Shown: piece by piece, positions 34,546 through 43,027 of the stretch | How the letters are laid out: each line of letters starts with the position of its first letter | Position numbering within the stretch: position 1 is the stretch's first letter | Assembly (NCBI RefSeq): GCF_031764535.1 | Contig: NZ_CP134499.1 | Span: 1,736,001-1,800,000, forward strand | DNA length: 64,000 bases | Reading direction: 5' to 3' | Source: Pseudomonas sp. SG20056 | GTDB lineage: Bacteria; Pseudomonadota; Gammaproteobacteria; Pseudomonadales; Pseudomonadaceae | Program-made: the position numbers and the translations under genes | The notes under the pieces: generated by a model | What the model was told of the DNA's origin: nothing | The model's input: the letters and a program-made list of their open reading frames with translations, nothing else | Database searches by the model: none

Positions 34546-35304
34546 TTAGGCAGCCCGATTACATCTCAATATTTCACTGTATTTACCATCATGACTTGCC
34601 CGGCCAGCTGAGACTTTTCTAATAATTTTAAGCATCCACTCAGAATCCTCTAGAGCCAGTATCTGAGCAAACATAAGGAACATCTCTCCATCACATTTTT
34701 CGCCACATATAACATCGCTAATTCTTCTGTGTACCTCTTCATATAATTTTTCGATTATTTCATCGAATTCAGCCATCAAGCTGAGTTCCACAAAGAAGCT
34801 TTTTGTTAATTCTCTTAGAAGTCGAGAAACATTATATTCGCCTCGCATTTCATGAGATTCAATTGCGATCACCAAAGCGGCGAGTTCATCTAGGCTGCGC
34901 AGATCAATCGTACGTAAAAAATGCGATCCAGACCTGAACCACCCACGGTATTTTGAGAGACTTCTGAGATCTATAGCATAAGTATCTTCATCATATTTAA
35001 GAAGGAACTGGTGAAGGTTCGGCTGCAGCTTTTGAGCCAGCTCTATTAGCACTTCCTTTTCGGCACCGCGAGTCGAGAGTAACGACCAGATTGGGTGGTG
35101 AACAATTCTCGCAGTACCCGGCAGCAGGTTGTCGACCGCCTTTACAAGATTCTCGTTCTTTATATTCCCACCGTTCATATAGCGATAAAAGTCGGCGCGA
35201 TATTTAGAATATATAGTGGCGTTCTCATAGCCCGCCATCTCAATGAGAGCTGAAGTAACTTGTGCAACCCTCCTAACGCCTAGCCTCCGGAGCAGCACAT
35301 TCAC
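34546..35304 (-). CDS. Hypothetical helical protein
   Basis: 252 aa from GTG 35304, where AGG lies 6 bases upstream; the frame stays open to 35406 but that part looks non-coding. Composition is helical and charged, no signal or membrane segment. AT-rich, between the toxin–antitoxin pair and the IS21-type unit. Not recognised. Confidence 0.55.
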   Translation of the reverse strand: MNVLLRRLGVRRVAQVTSALIEMAGYENATIYSKYRADFYRYMNGGNIKNENLVKAVDNLLPGTARIVHHPIWSLLSTRGAEKEVLIELAQKLQPNLHQFLLKYDEDTYAIDLRSLSKYRGWFRSGSHFLRTIDLRSLDELAALVIAIESHEMRGEYNVSRLLRELTKSFFVELSLMAEFDEIIEKLYEEVHRRISDVICGEKCDGEMFLMFAQILALEDSEWMLKIIRKVSAGRASHDGKYSEILRCNRAA

Positions 35305-35580
35305 ATAGTACCTGCCGCGAATAGCTATTACAGGATTGGATAATATGAAAAAACGGTTCAAGGGGGAGTGCCTTGTGAAACGGATACACGCGAGACATGT
35401 ATCCACGCCTGCAACTTGGAGCAGCCTTAGTCCATATGACTACAGTTAGAAAATTTAGTCTCAGTTTTTGAATGTATTGCGACTTTTCAGAAAAAAGCGA
35501 CGAAGTGCGGAGGTTTCGAGGGTGGCTAAACTCCAAGAAATTACGTAACGCTTAGTCACTAACGACTTGGATTTGCCGCG

Positions 35581-35886
35581 ATGGATGCTGCCGAGAAAGC
35601 CCTGCTGATTGAAGAGCTGGCCAACAGCCTTGAGAGCGATTTGCTGGGTCGCCATGGCCCCGTGATGACCGGGGATGAGTTACTGCGCGCGTTGGGCTAT
35701 CCGTCGCGCGAGGCGTTTCGGCAATCGCTGGTACGCAACACGGTTGCAATCCCTCTTTTTGACCTGGAATACCGGCGCGGGAAATACGCGTTGGTGAAGG
35801 ACGTTGCCCGCCATTTGGCCGAGCAGCGCTTTAGCGCCAAGTTCGGCGTTTCACTCAATCGTGAGCAAGGAGGTGATCCTAAATGA
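35581..35886 (+). CDS. Small protein with possible DNA-binding fold
   Basis: 101 aa starting MDAAEKALLIEELANSLESD. The middle (VMTGDELLRALGYPSREAFR) looks like a helix-turn-helix that would open a DNA-binding wing, and LVKDVARHLAEQRF closes it. It precedes the istA operon by ~260 bases, with a terminator between. It might be a regulator or excisionase-like helper of the mobile unit (inference). GC content is higher than its left neighbours. Confidence 0.55.
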   Translation: MDAAEKALLIEELANSLESDLLGRHGPVMTGDELLRALGYPSREAFRQSLVRNTVAIPLFDLEYRRGKYALVKDVARHLAEQRFSAKFGVSLNREQGGDPK

Positions 35887-35930
35887 GCTAGCTACTTCGC
35901 GCGTAACAAACACAGCGAGGCGCGGATAAG

Positions 35931-35966
35931 AAAAAGCCCCCGAGGCGGTAACCCCGGAGGCCTTTT
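35931..35966 (+). terminator. Terminator-like hairpin before the IS21-type operon
   Basis: AAAAAGCCCCCGAGG and CCCCGGAGGCCTTTT can pair imperfectly (one or two mismatches) around CGGTAA, followed by T-rich sequence. It closes the small gene at 35581–35886. Confidence 0.6.
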
Positions 35967-36150
35967 GCGACAGTCGATTTGAACACCCGACTGCATCAGT
36001 CTTATCCCCGAAGCCCGGTCTGTCAAGCGAGAGCCAGTGTCCAGCCGCTGGCTTTGGGGCCTCTCTGTATCCCGATTTTGATTGCGTCTAACGATGCCGG
36101 CCCAGCTTGCCCTTTGAATAGCTGGAGCCGACCTCGTGGAGGGTACGGTC

Positions 36151-37695
36151 ATGCAGGCACAAACATATCGTAAGGTGTTGCAGCTACGCTGCTGCGCTGG
36201 AATGAGCCAACGGGAAATCGCCAGACAGACTGGCATCTCCGTCGGTACTGCAGGGAAGGTTCTGTCCGTCGCTGATGCCAATCAGTGGTGCTGGGCAACA
36301 GTCCAAGAAATGGACGATAACCGGCTTAAAAATTTCTTCCACGGCACCCGACAGCAAGAGAATGGCAAGGTCATGCCGGACTGGATTGCCGTTCATAAAC
36401 TGATGCAAGCCAGACACCAGACCCTTATCCAGCTCTGGGAGGAATATCGCGACCAGCTTAAGGCGGCTGCTTACAGCTATTCGCAGTTCACTTTTTATTA
36501 CCGCGAGTTCCTGAGCAAGATCGATATCACAATGCGGCTGGTTCATTATGCCGGTGACTGCATCTTTGTGGACTACGCAGGCCAGACTATTCCGTGGTTT
36601 GACTCGGAGCAAGGCAAGCTGCGGCAGGCTCAGGTCTTCGTCGGTGTGCTGGGTTGCTCCAGCTACACGTTTTCCTGGGCCAGTGCCAGCCAGAGGCTTT
36701 GCGATTGGATCGATGCCCACAACCGGATGCTGCAATTTTTCGGCGGCGTGCCGGCGACAATTATTCCGGATAATCTCAAGGCGGCGGTGACGACTCCGGG
36801 CAGTGAGCCAGTCCTCAACAAGACATATCAAGAGCTGTCCGAATTTTATGGATTCGTGGTGGTGCCAGCTAGGGTTCGGAGGCCCCAGGACAAATCGAAA
36901 GCCGAGCTCGGCGTAAAGCTGGTCACCCAATGGATCACAATGCGGTTACTCCGAAGGCAATTTTTCAGCCTGGAGGAGATAAACGCTGCCCTGGCTGAGT
37001 TGCTGGAGCAATTGAATCGGCGCTCTTTCAAGCGGTTGCCCGGTAATCGTTTCGAACGATTCCAGGAGCTGGATAAACCCGCTCTGAAGCCGCTGCCACC
37101 AGAACCGTACGAATACGGCGAATGGATGGCAGCTCAGAAAGTGGGTCCCGATTATCACCTCTATGTGCTGAATCACGCGTACTCCGTCCCTTGGCGCTTG
37201 GTCGGTGAGAAAGTGGAGGCGCGGGTTAGTCCGTCAACAATCTCAATTTTTCACCTGAACAAGCGGGTAGCAATCCACCCGCGCGATGACACGCCTGGAG
37301 CAGCGACAACGAACCCCAACCATCGCCCAGAGTCTCACCAGGTCTATGCCTCACGTACCGCTCATCATTACTTGGAGTGGGCCTATCGCTTAGGTACGGC
37401 TACTGCGCAGGTCGTGCAGGCTCAGTTCCAGGGCAAAAACGATTTCTCCATCGCCGGCAGCAAGGCCTGTCAAAATCTGCAGCACCTGGCCAAGCACTAC
37501 GGGAACGCCCGGTTCGAAGCGGCCTGCGCGCGCGCTTTGGCCATTCAGTCACCGACGGTCAAAAGCCTACGCTCGATCCTGCAGCACCGTTTGGATGAAC
37601 TGCACAGCTCCACGCACCCCACAGCCACTCTGATCCCGCCCCACGCCAATGTACGCGGCCCCGATTACTACGCTGGGGAGAGCTGCCATGAATGA
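36151..37695 (+). CDS. istA: IS21-family transposase IstA
   Basis: 514 aa from ATG 36151, with GGAGG eight bases upstream; GTG 36136 is also in frame. N-terminal HTH (GMSQREIARQTGISVGTAGK), then the DDE catalytic core: D in CIFVDYAGQTI, D in ATIIPDNLKAAV, E in KSKAELGVKLV. C-terminal domain with LNRRSFKRLPGNRFERFQEL and YSVPWRLVGEKVEARV is typical. All catalytic residues are present. It overlaps istB by 8 bases. Confidence 0.95.
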   Translation: MQAQTYRKVLQLRCCAGMSQREIARQTGISVGTAGKVLSVADANQWCWATVQEMDDNRLKNFFHGTRQQENGKVMPDWIAVHKLMQARHQTLIQLWEEYRDQLKAAAYSYSQFTFYYREFLSKIDITMRLVHYAGDCIFVDYAGQTIPWFDSEQGKLRQAQVFVGVLGCSSYTFSWASASQRLCDWIDAHNRMLQFFGGVPATIIPDNLKAAVTTPGSEPVLNKTYQELSEFYGFVVVPARVRRPQDKSKAELGVKLVTQWITMRLLRRQFFSLEEINAALAELLEQLNRRSFKRLPGNRFERFQELDKPALKPLPPEPYEYGEWMAAQKVGPDYHLYVLNHAYSVPWRLVGEKVEARVSPSTISIFHLNKRVAIHPRDDTPGAATTNPNHRPESHQVYASRTAHHYLEWAYRLGTATAQVVQAQFQGKNDFSIAGSKACQNLQHLAKHYGNARFEAACARALAIQSPTVKSLRSILQHRLDELHSSTHPTATLIPPHANVRGPDYYAGESCHE

Positions 37696-38437
37696 ACAGC
37701 AAACGATTCAGCAGCTCCGGGAGCTTAAGCTGAATGGAATGGCTCAAGCGCTGGAGGCCCAGTTAGACAGCCCTGGCTTTCAGAGTCTCCCATTTAGTGA
37801 TCGTGTGGCGCTGCTCGTGGAGGCCGAGTGCTACTGTCGCGACAATCGCCGCCAGCAACGCCTACTGACGCAGGCGAAGCTTAAAGTCCGCAGTGCGTGC
37901 CTTGAGGATGTCGATTACAGGCCACGGCGAGGTTTGGACAAAGCACAAATGTTGTCGCTGGGACAATGCAGCTGGATCGAACGTCACCAGCACCTGTTGA
38001 TTACCGGCCCCACCGGCGTGGGTAAAACATGGCTCAGCTGTGCTTTTGGCATGCAGGCTATTCGCCGCGGCTGGTCTGTCGCTTATTACCGCGTCAGCCG
38101 ACTGTTGGAAGAGATTGAAATTGCTCGGGCCGACGGCTCCCTTTCCAGCCTTCGTAGCAAAATCGCCAGGTGTCATCTGCTAATCCTTGATGACTTTGGA
38201 ATGTCCCCTCTGACTGATATCGGCCGCCAGGATTTGCTGGAGATTGTCGACGACCGTACGGGTACCGGTGCCATTCTGATTGCTGCTCAGCTCCCCGTGA
38301 GCAAGTGGTATGACTACATCAACGAACCCACGCTTGCGGATGCGATTCTCGATCGCATCGTTCATCGCGCGCACAAGGTTGAGCTGCGAGGCGAGTCCAT
38401 GCGCAAGAAGCGTGGCCTCGATGATGGGGAAGGCTAG
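37688..38437 (+). CDS. istB: IS21-family helper ATPase IstB
   Basis: AAA+ ATPase that assists IstA. 249 aa from ATG 37688. Walker A GPTGVGKTW, Walker B LLILDDFGMSPL, and the Arg-rich C-terminus (IVHRAHKVELRGESMRKKRG) are all clear. The start overlaps the istA stop; two bases separate its stop from the Toprim-like gene. Confidence 0.96.
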   Translation: MNEQQTIQQLRELKLNGMAQALEAQLDSPGFQSLPFSDRVALLVEAECYCRDNRRQQRLLTQAKLKVRSACLEDVDYRPRRGLDKAQMLSLGQCSWIERHQHLLITGPTGVGKTWLSCAFGMQAIRRGWSVAYYRVSRLLEEIEIARADGSLSSLRSKIARCHLLILDDFGMSPLTDIGRQDLLEIVDDRTGTGAILIAAQLPVSKWYDYINEPTLADAILDRIVHRAHKVELRGESMRKKRGLDDGEG

Positions 38438-38439
38438 CC

Positions 38440-39291
38440 ATGTACGAACCCCATCAAACTCAGAACCAGGATGTAGTGATTCACCAACCGATCGTTCGCT
38501 GTACCTACAACGACGGCATGGCTGATGGTTTGGTGATTGGCCAGGTGGTCGACTACTACACCGAGAGCTTACGCAGCCATACCAAGGCCCTGACTTTTTT
38601 GCAGCACAGAGGCCTTTGCCATGCCGATCTGCTGACCCAGTTTCGGCTGGGTTTTGCGGATCGCACATTGGGTTTGCAGCTACACAAGCTGAATTACCTT
38701 CAGGAGGAAACAGTCAGAGGTGCGCTGCAACGTGTCGGTCTACTGAAGGTGTCAGGGCATGAGCTGTTTCGTGGCGCGCTAGTGTTTCCAATGCTCGATC
38801 AGGACGGGCGGATACTGGGTGGATATGGTCGTCGGATCACACCCAAGCTGACAGCGCACTCGGCCTACCACGTCCACTGGCACCTTGAGCAAGCCGGTTT
38901 CTTCAACCAGAAGGTGCTGTTCGAATTCCCTGAGCTGATTCTCTGTAAAAGCCCGATAGAAGCACTGACCTGGTGGTGCCATGGATATCGCAACGTGGTT
39001 GCCATCCTGGGGTTCGCTGGATTTGACGATGAGCACCTGAGCATCCTAAAAAGCTGTCTGGTCAGGCTGGTGTATCTCGCCTTTGGTTCATCGCGGCCAG
39101 AGCTGGATGAGGCTAGGCGAATTGCCTACCTGCTTACTGACAACGACATCGATGTGCGCTTCGTTCTGTTTCCGCAGGGTGTAGATAGCAATGCTTTTGC
39201 CCTTACGGTTAGCGACCCCGCCAAAGAGCTCTCACTCCTGCTGAAGGAGTCATTAGTGTTTCCGAAGAGAACGGGAGGTGATTATGACTAA
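38440..39291 (+). CDS. Primase/Toprim-like protein in IS21-type operon (degenerate)
   Basis: 283 aa. Residues ~25–125 follow the DnaG catalytic N-domain (ALTFLQHRGLCHADLLTQFR, LGF, then FPMLDQDGRILGGYGRRI). The Toprim-like part has E in CKSPIEALTWW and the strand VVAILGFAGF, but the D-x-D motif is replaced (LAFGSSRPELDEARR). The CHC2 zinc finger is missing. So primase catalysis is doubtful and a structural or DNA-binding role is likely. Coupled to istB and to the recombinase (8-base overlap). Confidence 0.75.
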   Translation: MYEPHQTQNQDVVIHQPIVRCTYNDGMADGLVIGQVVDYYTESLRSHTKALTFLQHRGLCHADLLTQFRLGFADRTLGLQLHKLNYLQEETVRGALQRVGLLKVSGHELFRGALVFPMLDQDGRILGGYGRRITPKLTAHSAYHVHWHLEQAGFFNQKVLFEFPELILCKSPIEALTWWCHGYRNVVAILGFAGFDDEHLSILKSCLVRLVYLAFGSSRPELDEARRIAYLLTDNDIDVRFVLFPQGVDSNAFALTVSDPAKELSLLLKESLVFPKRTGGDYD

Positions 39292-40255
39292 TGAGACTTA
39301 TCCAACCGGCCTGTCCGCGTGTGTAACCTTTTACGTGGATGACTGCCTGGCTCGTGGTCAAAGCGATGCGACGGCCTATGCCAAGACGACAGTGCTGCAA
39401 ATGTTTGTGCTCTGGTGCGAGCCTCAAGGCATCAGCGATGTTTCGCAGGTCGATCTGGATCTGTTGGAGCGCTATCGCAAACACCTGTACCGCTATCGCA
39501 AGCCGGGGGACCACGAACCTCTGGAGCTTGCAACACAGCGTATGCGGTTAATGGCCGTGACAGGCCTGCTCAAGCGACTGCACTACTTCGGCATTGTGCA
39601 GTCGGATTTCTACTCCAGATTTCCGTTGCCCAGGGCTCCTCGCCAGATACCCAAGCAGATCCCCGACGAAGATGAGATTGCTCCGATTCTGCATCAGACG
39701 ACCACGAGGGGGCGCATGGGGTTGAGGGATCGGGCGATCTTGGAGGTTTACTACGCCACAGGAATACGCCGAGCAGAACTGGCTGGGTTGGATATCCGAG
39801 ATGTGGATTTCAAGCAGAAGGTCGTTACCGTCCGGAAAGGTAAAGGCGGCCTGGACCGGCGTGTTCCCATTGCAGAGCGGGCACTCGACTGGGTTGAAAA
39901 ATACCTCAAGGAACTTCGTAGCAAATTGACGACAATGGCTAGCGGTGAAGCGCTATTTCTAGGCATAACAGGAAAGCGCATTCAGAAGAGCAAACTGACT
40001 ACGATGGTAGGTGGTTACATCCGTCGGTCCGGCATCGGCAAAAGTGGTTCATGCCATGCGCTCCGACACGCGACAGCGACGCATATGCTGCGCCACGGGG
40101 CGGACATCCGTTATGTACAGGAAATGCTGGGGCACCAGTGCATCGAAAGCACCCAGATATACACTCACGTGACCATTATGGATCTTCAGAGTGTGTACAG
40201 TAAGACACATCCTGCAGCCCAAGAGTCTGAATTAAGTTTGACCAAAGATCGCTGA
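39284..40255 (+). CDS. Tyrosine recombinase (Xer-like) of the IS21-type operon
   Basis: 323 aa from ATG 39284, GGGAGG five bases upstream. N-terminal SAM-like core-binding part, then R in ATGIRRAELAGLD, K in VRKGKGGLDR, H-x-x-R in CHALRHATATHML, LGHQ and the Tyr in TQIYTHVT. All catalytic residues are intact. It is the last gene of the mobile operon; it may resolve cointegrates or move an associated unit (inference). Confidence 0.92.
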   Translation: MTNETYPTGLSACVTFYVDDCLARGQSDATAYAKTTVLQMFVLWCEPQGISDVSQVDLDLLERYRKHLYRYRKPGDHEPLELATQRMRLMAVTGLLKRLHYFGIVQSDFYSRFPLPRAPRQIPKQIPDEDEIAPILHQTTTRGRMGLRDRAILEVYYATGIRRAELAGLDIRDVDFKQKVVTVRKGKGGLDRRVPIAERALDWVEKYLKELRSKLTTMASGEALFLGITGKRIQKSKLTTMVGGYIRRSGIGKSGSCHALRHATATHMLRHGADIRYVQEMLGHQCIESTQIYTHVTIMDLQSVYSKTHPAAQESELSLTKDR

Positions 40256-40270
40256 TAAGTGCGTTTTTAT

Positions 40271-40328
40271 ATTTTAATAATGAGGTAATTAACTATTTTA
40301 ATAATTAGGTAATTAACTATTTTATAAT
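40271..40328. repeat. Tandem 24-bp AT-rich repeat (2.4 copies)
   Basis: Units 40271–40294 and 40295–40318 differ at one base; a third partial copy is ATTTTATAAT. It lies 16 bases after the recombinase gene stop. It may be a recombinase or transposase binding site. The last 16 bases (40313–40328) also occur at 12453–12468. Confidence 0.8.
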
Positions 40329-40510
40329 CGATCACGGTTGCACAGTCCTGAAAGTTTCTGAATTCCAGAAAAGGAAGCTTGTGTCTACTGACGTAGCCTG
40401 CCTGAAGAATCATTGAACCTCTAGCCGTCAAGCACTATCCTTGATAGTTACAGGTAAAAGAAGACCGCTATTTTCGCTCAGCGCTAGCAACTAAATGAAT
40501 AGAGGGAAAT

Positions 40511-41455
40511 ATGAATAAAAAAACCAAGAAACAGCATTTTGTTAGCCAGTTCTATCTAAATCGCTGGGCAAACGAAGATGGGATGATTTCCGCAAGAGGT
40601 GAAAAAGGCTCATTTACTACGACTTCGCTAAATATAGCCCACATGAATCACATGTACAGAGTAGAGGGGATTGAGGACGCTGAGCGGAAAATATTATTAA
40701 AAGGCGCAGAGAAGACGGCTGAGCCTATGAAGGGACTTCTTAAATCGCTAATAGAGGCTTGCCATAAATTTAAAGTTCTATCAAGGATGGAGATGAGTGA
40801 GGCCGATGCGCACAAATTAGAGGTATTTAAACAAAATATAATTGAAGAGTTCTATGGGGTATTTGAAAGTCAGGTCCAGGAGGCTTATACCATTGTCCTC
40901 GAAGATAAATATGAAGAGTTTAATATAAATCATTATCAGGACATCCTGCGTTTCGTAATTCTACAGCTTTCAAGGACCACCAAAACAAAAGAAAAAAGTA
41001 AAGAACTGTTGGAACCTCTACTTTTAGAGAAGGGTATTAGCTTCAGGGACTTTGATACGCTTTATTCTGCGATAATTTCCGAGCAGATTACATTGAGCCT
41101 AATCGAGAAGCTTTACCAAATCGAGGTGATAGAAAATAACACTATAATAAATTTTATAACTAGCGATAACCCTGTAAAGAATATGCTTGCTATAGAGGAA
41201 AAGCACGTAGAAATTTACTGGCCTATCAGCCCAAGAAAAGCCATTATGATTAAGCGTACAAATTTCACCCCAGACGAGGCGAGTTCAATAAAGCAAGGGA
41301 TATTGCATCACGATCGCAAGGCTGAACACATAATCAGAGTTAAAGCACTGCTTGACGAAGATGAAGTTAGCAAGCTAAATTTAATGGTCTGGGATAATAA
41401 ACAACTACATACGTTCTATAAGCTCGAGCAGGACATGCAATTTCTTGGGGTTTAA
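40511..41455 (+). CDS. DUF4238 domain-containing protein
   Basis: 314 aa. The start KKQHFVSQFYLNRWANEDGM is the DUF4238 signature, and the late ITSDNPVKNML plus YWPISPRKAIMI fits the same family. Function unknown; the family is common in accessory and defence-type regions. GAGGGAAAT precedes the ATG. AT-rich, stands alone between the IS21-type unit and the orphan Rhs tip. Confidence 0.85.
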   Translation: MNKKTKKQHFVSQFYLNRWANEDGMISARGEKGSFTTTSLNIAHMNHMYRVEGIEDAERKILLKGAEKTAEPMKGLLKSLIEACHKFKVLSRMEMSEADAHKLEVFKQNIIEEFYGVFESQVQEAYTIVLEDKYEEFNINHYQDILRFVILQLSRTTKTKEKSKELLEPLLLEKGISFRDFDTLYSAIISEQITLSLIEKLYQIEVIENNTIINFITSDNPVKNMLAIEEKHVEIYWPISPRKAIMIKRTNFTPDEASSIKQGILHHDRKAEHIIRVKALLDEDEVSKLNLMVWDNKQLHTFYKLEQDMQFLGV

Positions 41456-41552
41456 ATGCTCATGGTCAATATGGATGGGTTGTAATTCCAACAAAGCGGG
41501 AGACTTTTATTTTTAATTGATATTTTTATGAATCGAGGTGTGAGTGCAGTAG

Positions 41553-42083
41553 GGAAAGACAGCTCTAGCATTAGTTTACAACTACTTCCGCGATTACGAC
41601 CCCGAGACCGGGCGCTACGTCGAAAGTGACCCGATTGGGCTAGATGGCGGACTGAATACTTACGGGTATGTAGAAGGGAATCCCAATACAAACCTCGATT
41701 TCTACGGACTGAGTGGCACGTCTGTAATCCCGACGGTATGCCGGGGCTGGTACTGTGCTGCGGCAGCGGTAGCCCAAGCATGTACAGACATAGCACCTAA
41801 TCTAACCGATGCGTGGCAGGACCTGCAGCGTCAACAGACTGAGCTAATAGCTTCAGGAGTTGGTGCTTTATTAAAAGCGCAGGATAGCGGCAAGAATGAA
41901 AAACACGGCGATGGTGGACGCGCAAAAGATAAAGCCAACGACCGAATTGCGGAACTTGAAGAGCAAAGCCGAAATGCGTCAGGAAATGAGCGAAAGAAAA
42001 TAGAACAAAAAATTAAAAATATTAAGCGCGACGCTGCTAGAAAAGCAAAAGGCGAAGAGCACAGTCGAGCGGGGAAACGATGA
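41553..42083 (+). pseudogene. Orphan Rhs C-terminal tip (core end plus toxin, no start codon)
   Basis: The open frame begins after a stop at 41550, with no ATG/GTG. From 41577 it encodes YNYFRDYDPETGRYVESDPI … YGYVEGNPNT, matching the core end of the Rhs protein at 15659–18418. A different tip follows: Cys-bearing hydrophobic part, then a basic helical end (HGDGGRAKDKANDRIAELEE … GEEHSRAGKR). It is an alternative toxin cassette, silent unless joined to an upstream Rhs by recombination. The toxin activity is not recognised. Confidence 0.88.
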
Positions 42084-42496
42084 ATATTCTTTGGGATTGG
42101 ACACCAAACAAGAGCTTGGGTCCTGTAAAAATCGGCTCATCGATAGATGCATATATATTGTCTTTAGGATTTATATATGATGAGGATTCGGACCCTGCAG
42201 ATGGATGGGTTTCATACATAGACAAGGCAGGAGATGTTTACATAGACGTTTCTGACGGCCTAGTTGTATCAATTACTTCTTATGGTGAGTTCTATTACAA
42301 GAGCTTAAATTTAATAGGGGCAACCATTCTAGAACTTGGTGCGCTTGTCGGACGAGTAGCGGATGAGGTAGGCAGTGCGGTAGAGTTTGATGATGGTGAT
42401 ATAAAAAACTCTTACGATTATTTTGACCTGGGCCTTCAGGTCTGGGCTAGTCAGGGAGTTATAACTTCAGCCACTTGTTTGTCATATGATAGCTGA
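42080..42496 (+). CDS. Putative immunity protein of the orphan Rhs tip
   Basis: 138 aa, starting MNILWDWTPNKSLGPVKIGS, with no signal peptide. The ATG overlaps the orphan toxin stop (ATGA). Acidic, contrasting with the basic toxin end, which suits direct binding. AT-rich. Family not recognised by eye; the role is from position. Confidence 0.75.
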   Translation: MNILWDWTPNKSLGPVKIGSSIDAYILSLGFIYDEDSDPADGWVSYIDKAGDVYIDVSDGLVVSITSYGEFYYKSLNLIGATILELGALVGRVADEVGSAVEFDDGDIKNSYDYFDLGLQVWASQGVITSATCLSYDS

Positions 42497-42717
42497 TAAC
42501 AGAAATGGAGCTTAGTTAGCGGATCTGGCTTTTTATCCTGGGCATTTTAAAATTGATAAGAGCTTCTTGCATATGACGACCTAGCTCAGGATAAAGTTGA
42601 TCGAGCTCGTTCATTTCTTGATGTACACCATAGGAATTAAAAAGTACAGGGCACTGGGTATCTCTCATTCTTCAGTGCCCGCCCATCATTTCTCGAATAT
42701 CTGTCTCCAACGCTAGA

Positions 42718-42811
42718 TGTATCAATTTCACCAGCAGGGTGTTCAGGCTTTTTCGGTTCAAGGTGTCAGGTTAGGCCAGCAGGGTGTTCACGTTGGGCCA
42801 GCGCCTACAGA
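42718..42811 (+). repeat. 94-bp direct repeat, copy B
   Basis: Matches 19096–19189 with two mismatches, same orientation. It lies ~220 bases downstream of the orphan immunity gene. Unlike copy A it lacks the inverted partner, so homology stops at CTACAGA. Confidence 0.9.
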
Positions 42812-42839
42812 GTGATGCTTTCAAGCGGCGAGAGGTTAC

Positions 42840-42859
42840 GTGTCGAAAAACTGTCGAAA
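42840..42859. other. Candidate right attachment site (att-like repeat)
   Basis: GTGTCGAAAAACTGTCGAAA shares 18/20 bases with 3915–3934 and has the same two TGTCGAA half-motifs. It lies ~170 bases before hda, where the island should end. Confidence 0.35.
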
Positions 42860-43027
42860 TCACTTGCCAGTGTTGGTCGATAAAGCCCAAAGCCGGACGG
42901 GCAGGGGGCTGGGAACGACCAGTAAAGACTAGCGTTATCCATCAATGACTTAGCGCGCGGAAGGCTATAAACTTTCTGATCTTTATGGTGAGCCAGCCAA
43001 CGGCTCCGACGAGCCGCCCAACCCAGC

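Larger units (their letters stand above)
36151..40255 (+). mobile_element. IS21-like mobile unit with Toprim and tyrosine-recombinase genes
   Basis: Four + strand genes with overlaps or a 2-base gap: istA (36151–37695), istB (37688–38437), Toprim-like (38440–39291), tyrosine recombinase (39284–40255). Ordinary IS21 elements have only the first two. The ends were not located; a tandem 24-bp AT-rich repeat follows at 40271. Confidence 0.75.
3883..42859. mobile_element. Genomic island inserted between perM-like gene and hda
   Basis: The block starts with a tyrosine integrase right after the perM-like stop and ends ~170 bases before hda. It contains phage, Rhs, restriction, toxin–antitoxin, transposase and RiPP-like genes, many visibly AT-richer than the flanks. 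The flanking genes are neighbours in other Pseudomonas (from memory). Similar 20-bp sequences (18/20 identical) lie at 3915–3934 and 42840–42859 and may be the attachment-site remnants. The island may be composite (prophage plus later insertions) rather than one mobile unit. Confidence 0.75.
42497..43027. other. Right island edge: hairpin, repeat copy B, att-like site, hda upstream region
   Basis: No gene is supported. An 8-bp inverted repeat GGGCACTG / CAGTGCCC (42649–42680) may end transcription of the immunity gene. Repeat copy B (42718–42811) and the att-like 20-mer (42840–42859) follow. The last ~170 bases belong to the chromosome and must supply an hda promoter. Confidence 0.55.

Noticed and set aside
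42860..43027. tRNA gene as the integration target near hda
   Set aside because: No cloverleaf could be drawn here, nor next to the integrase at 3883.
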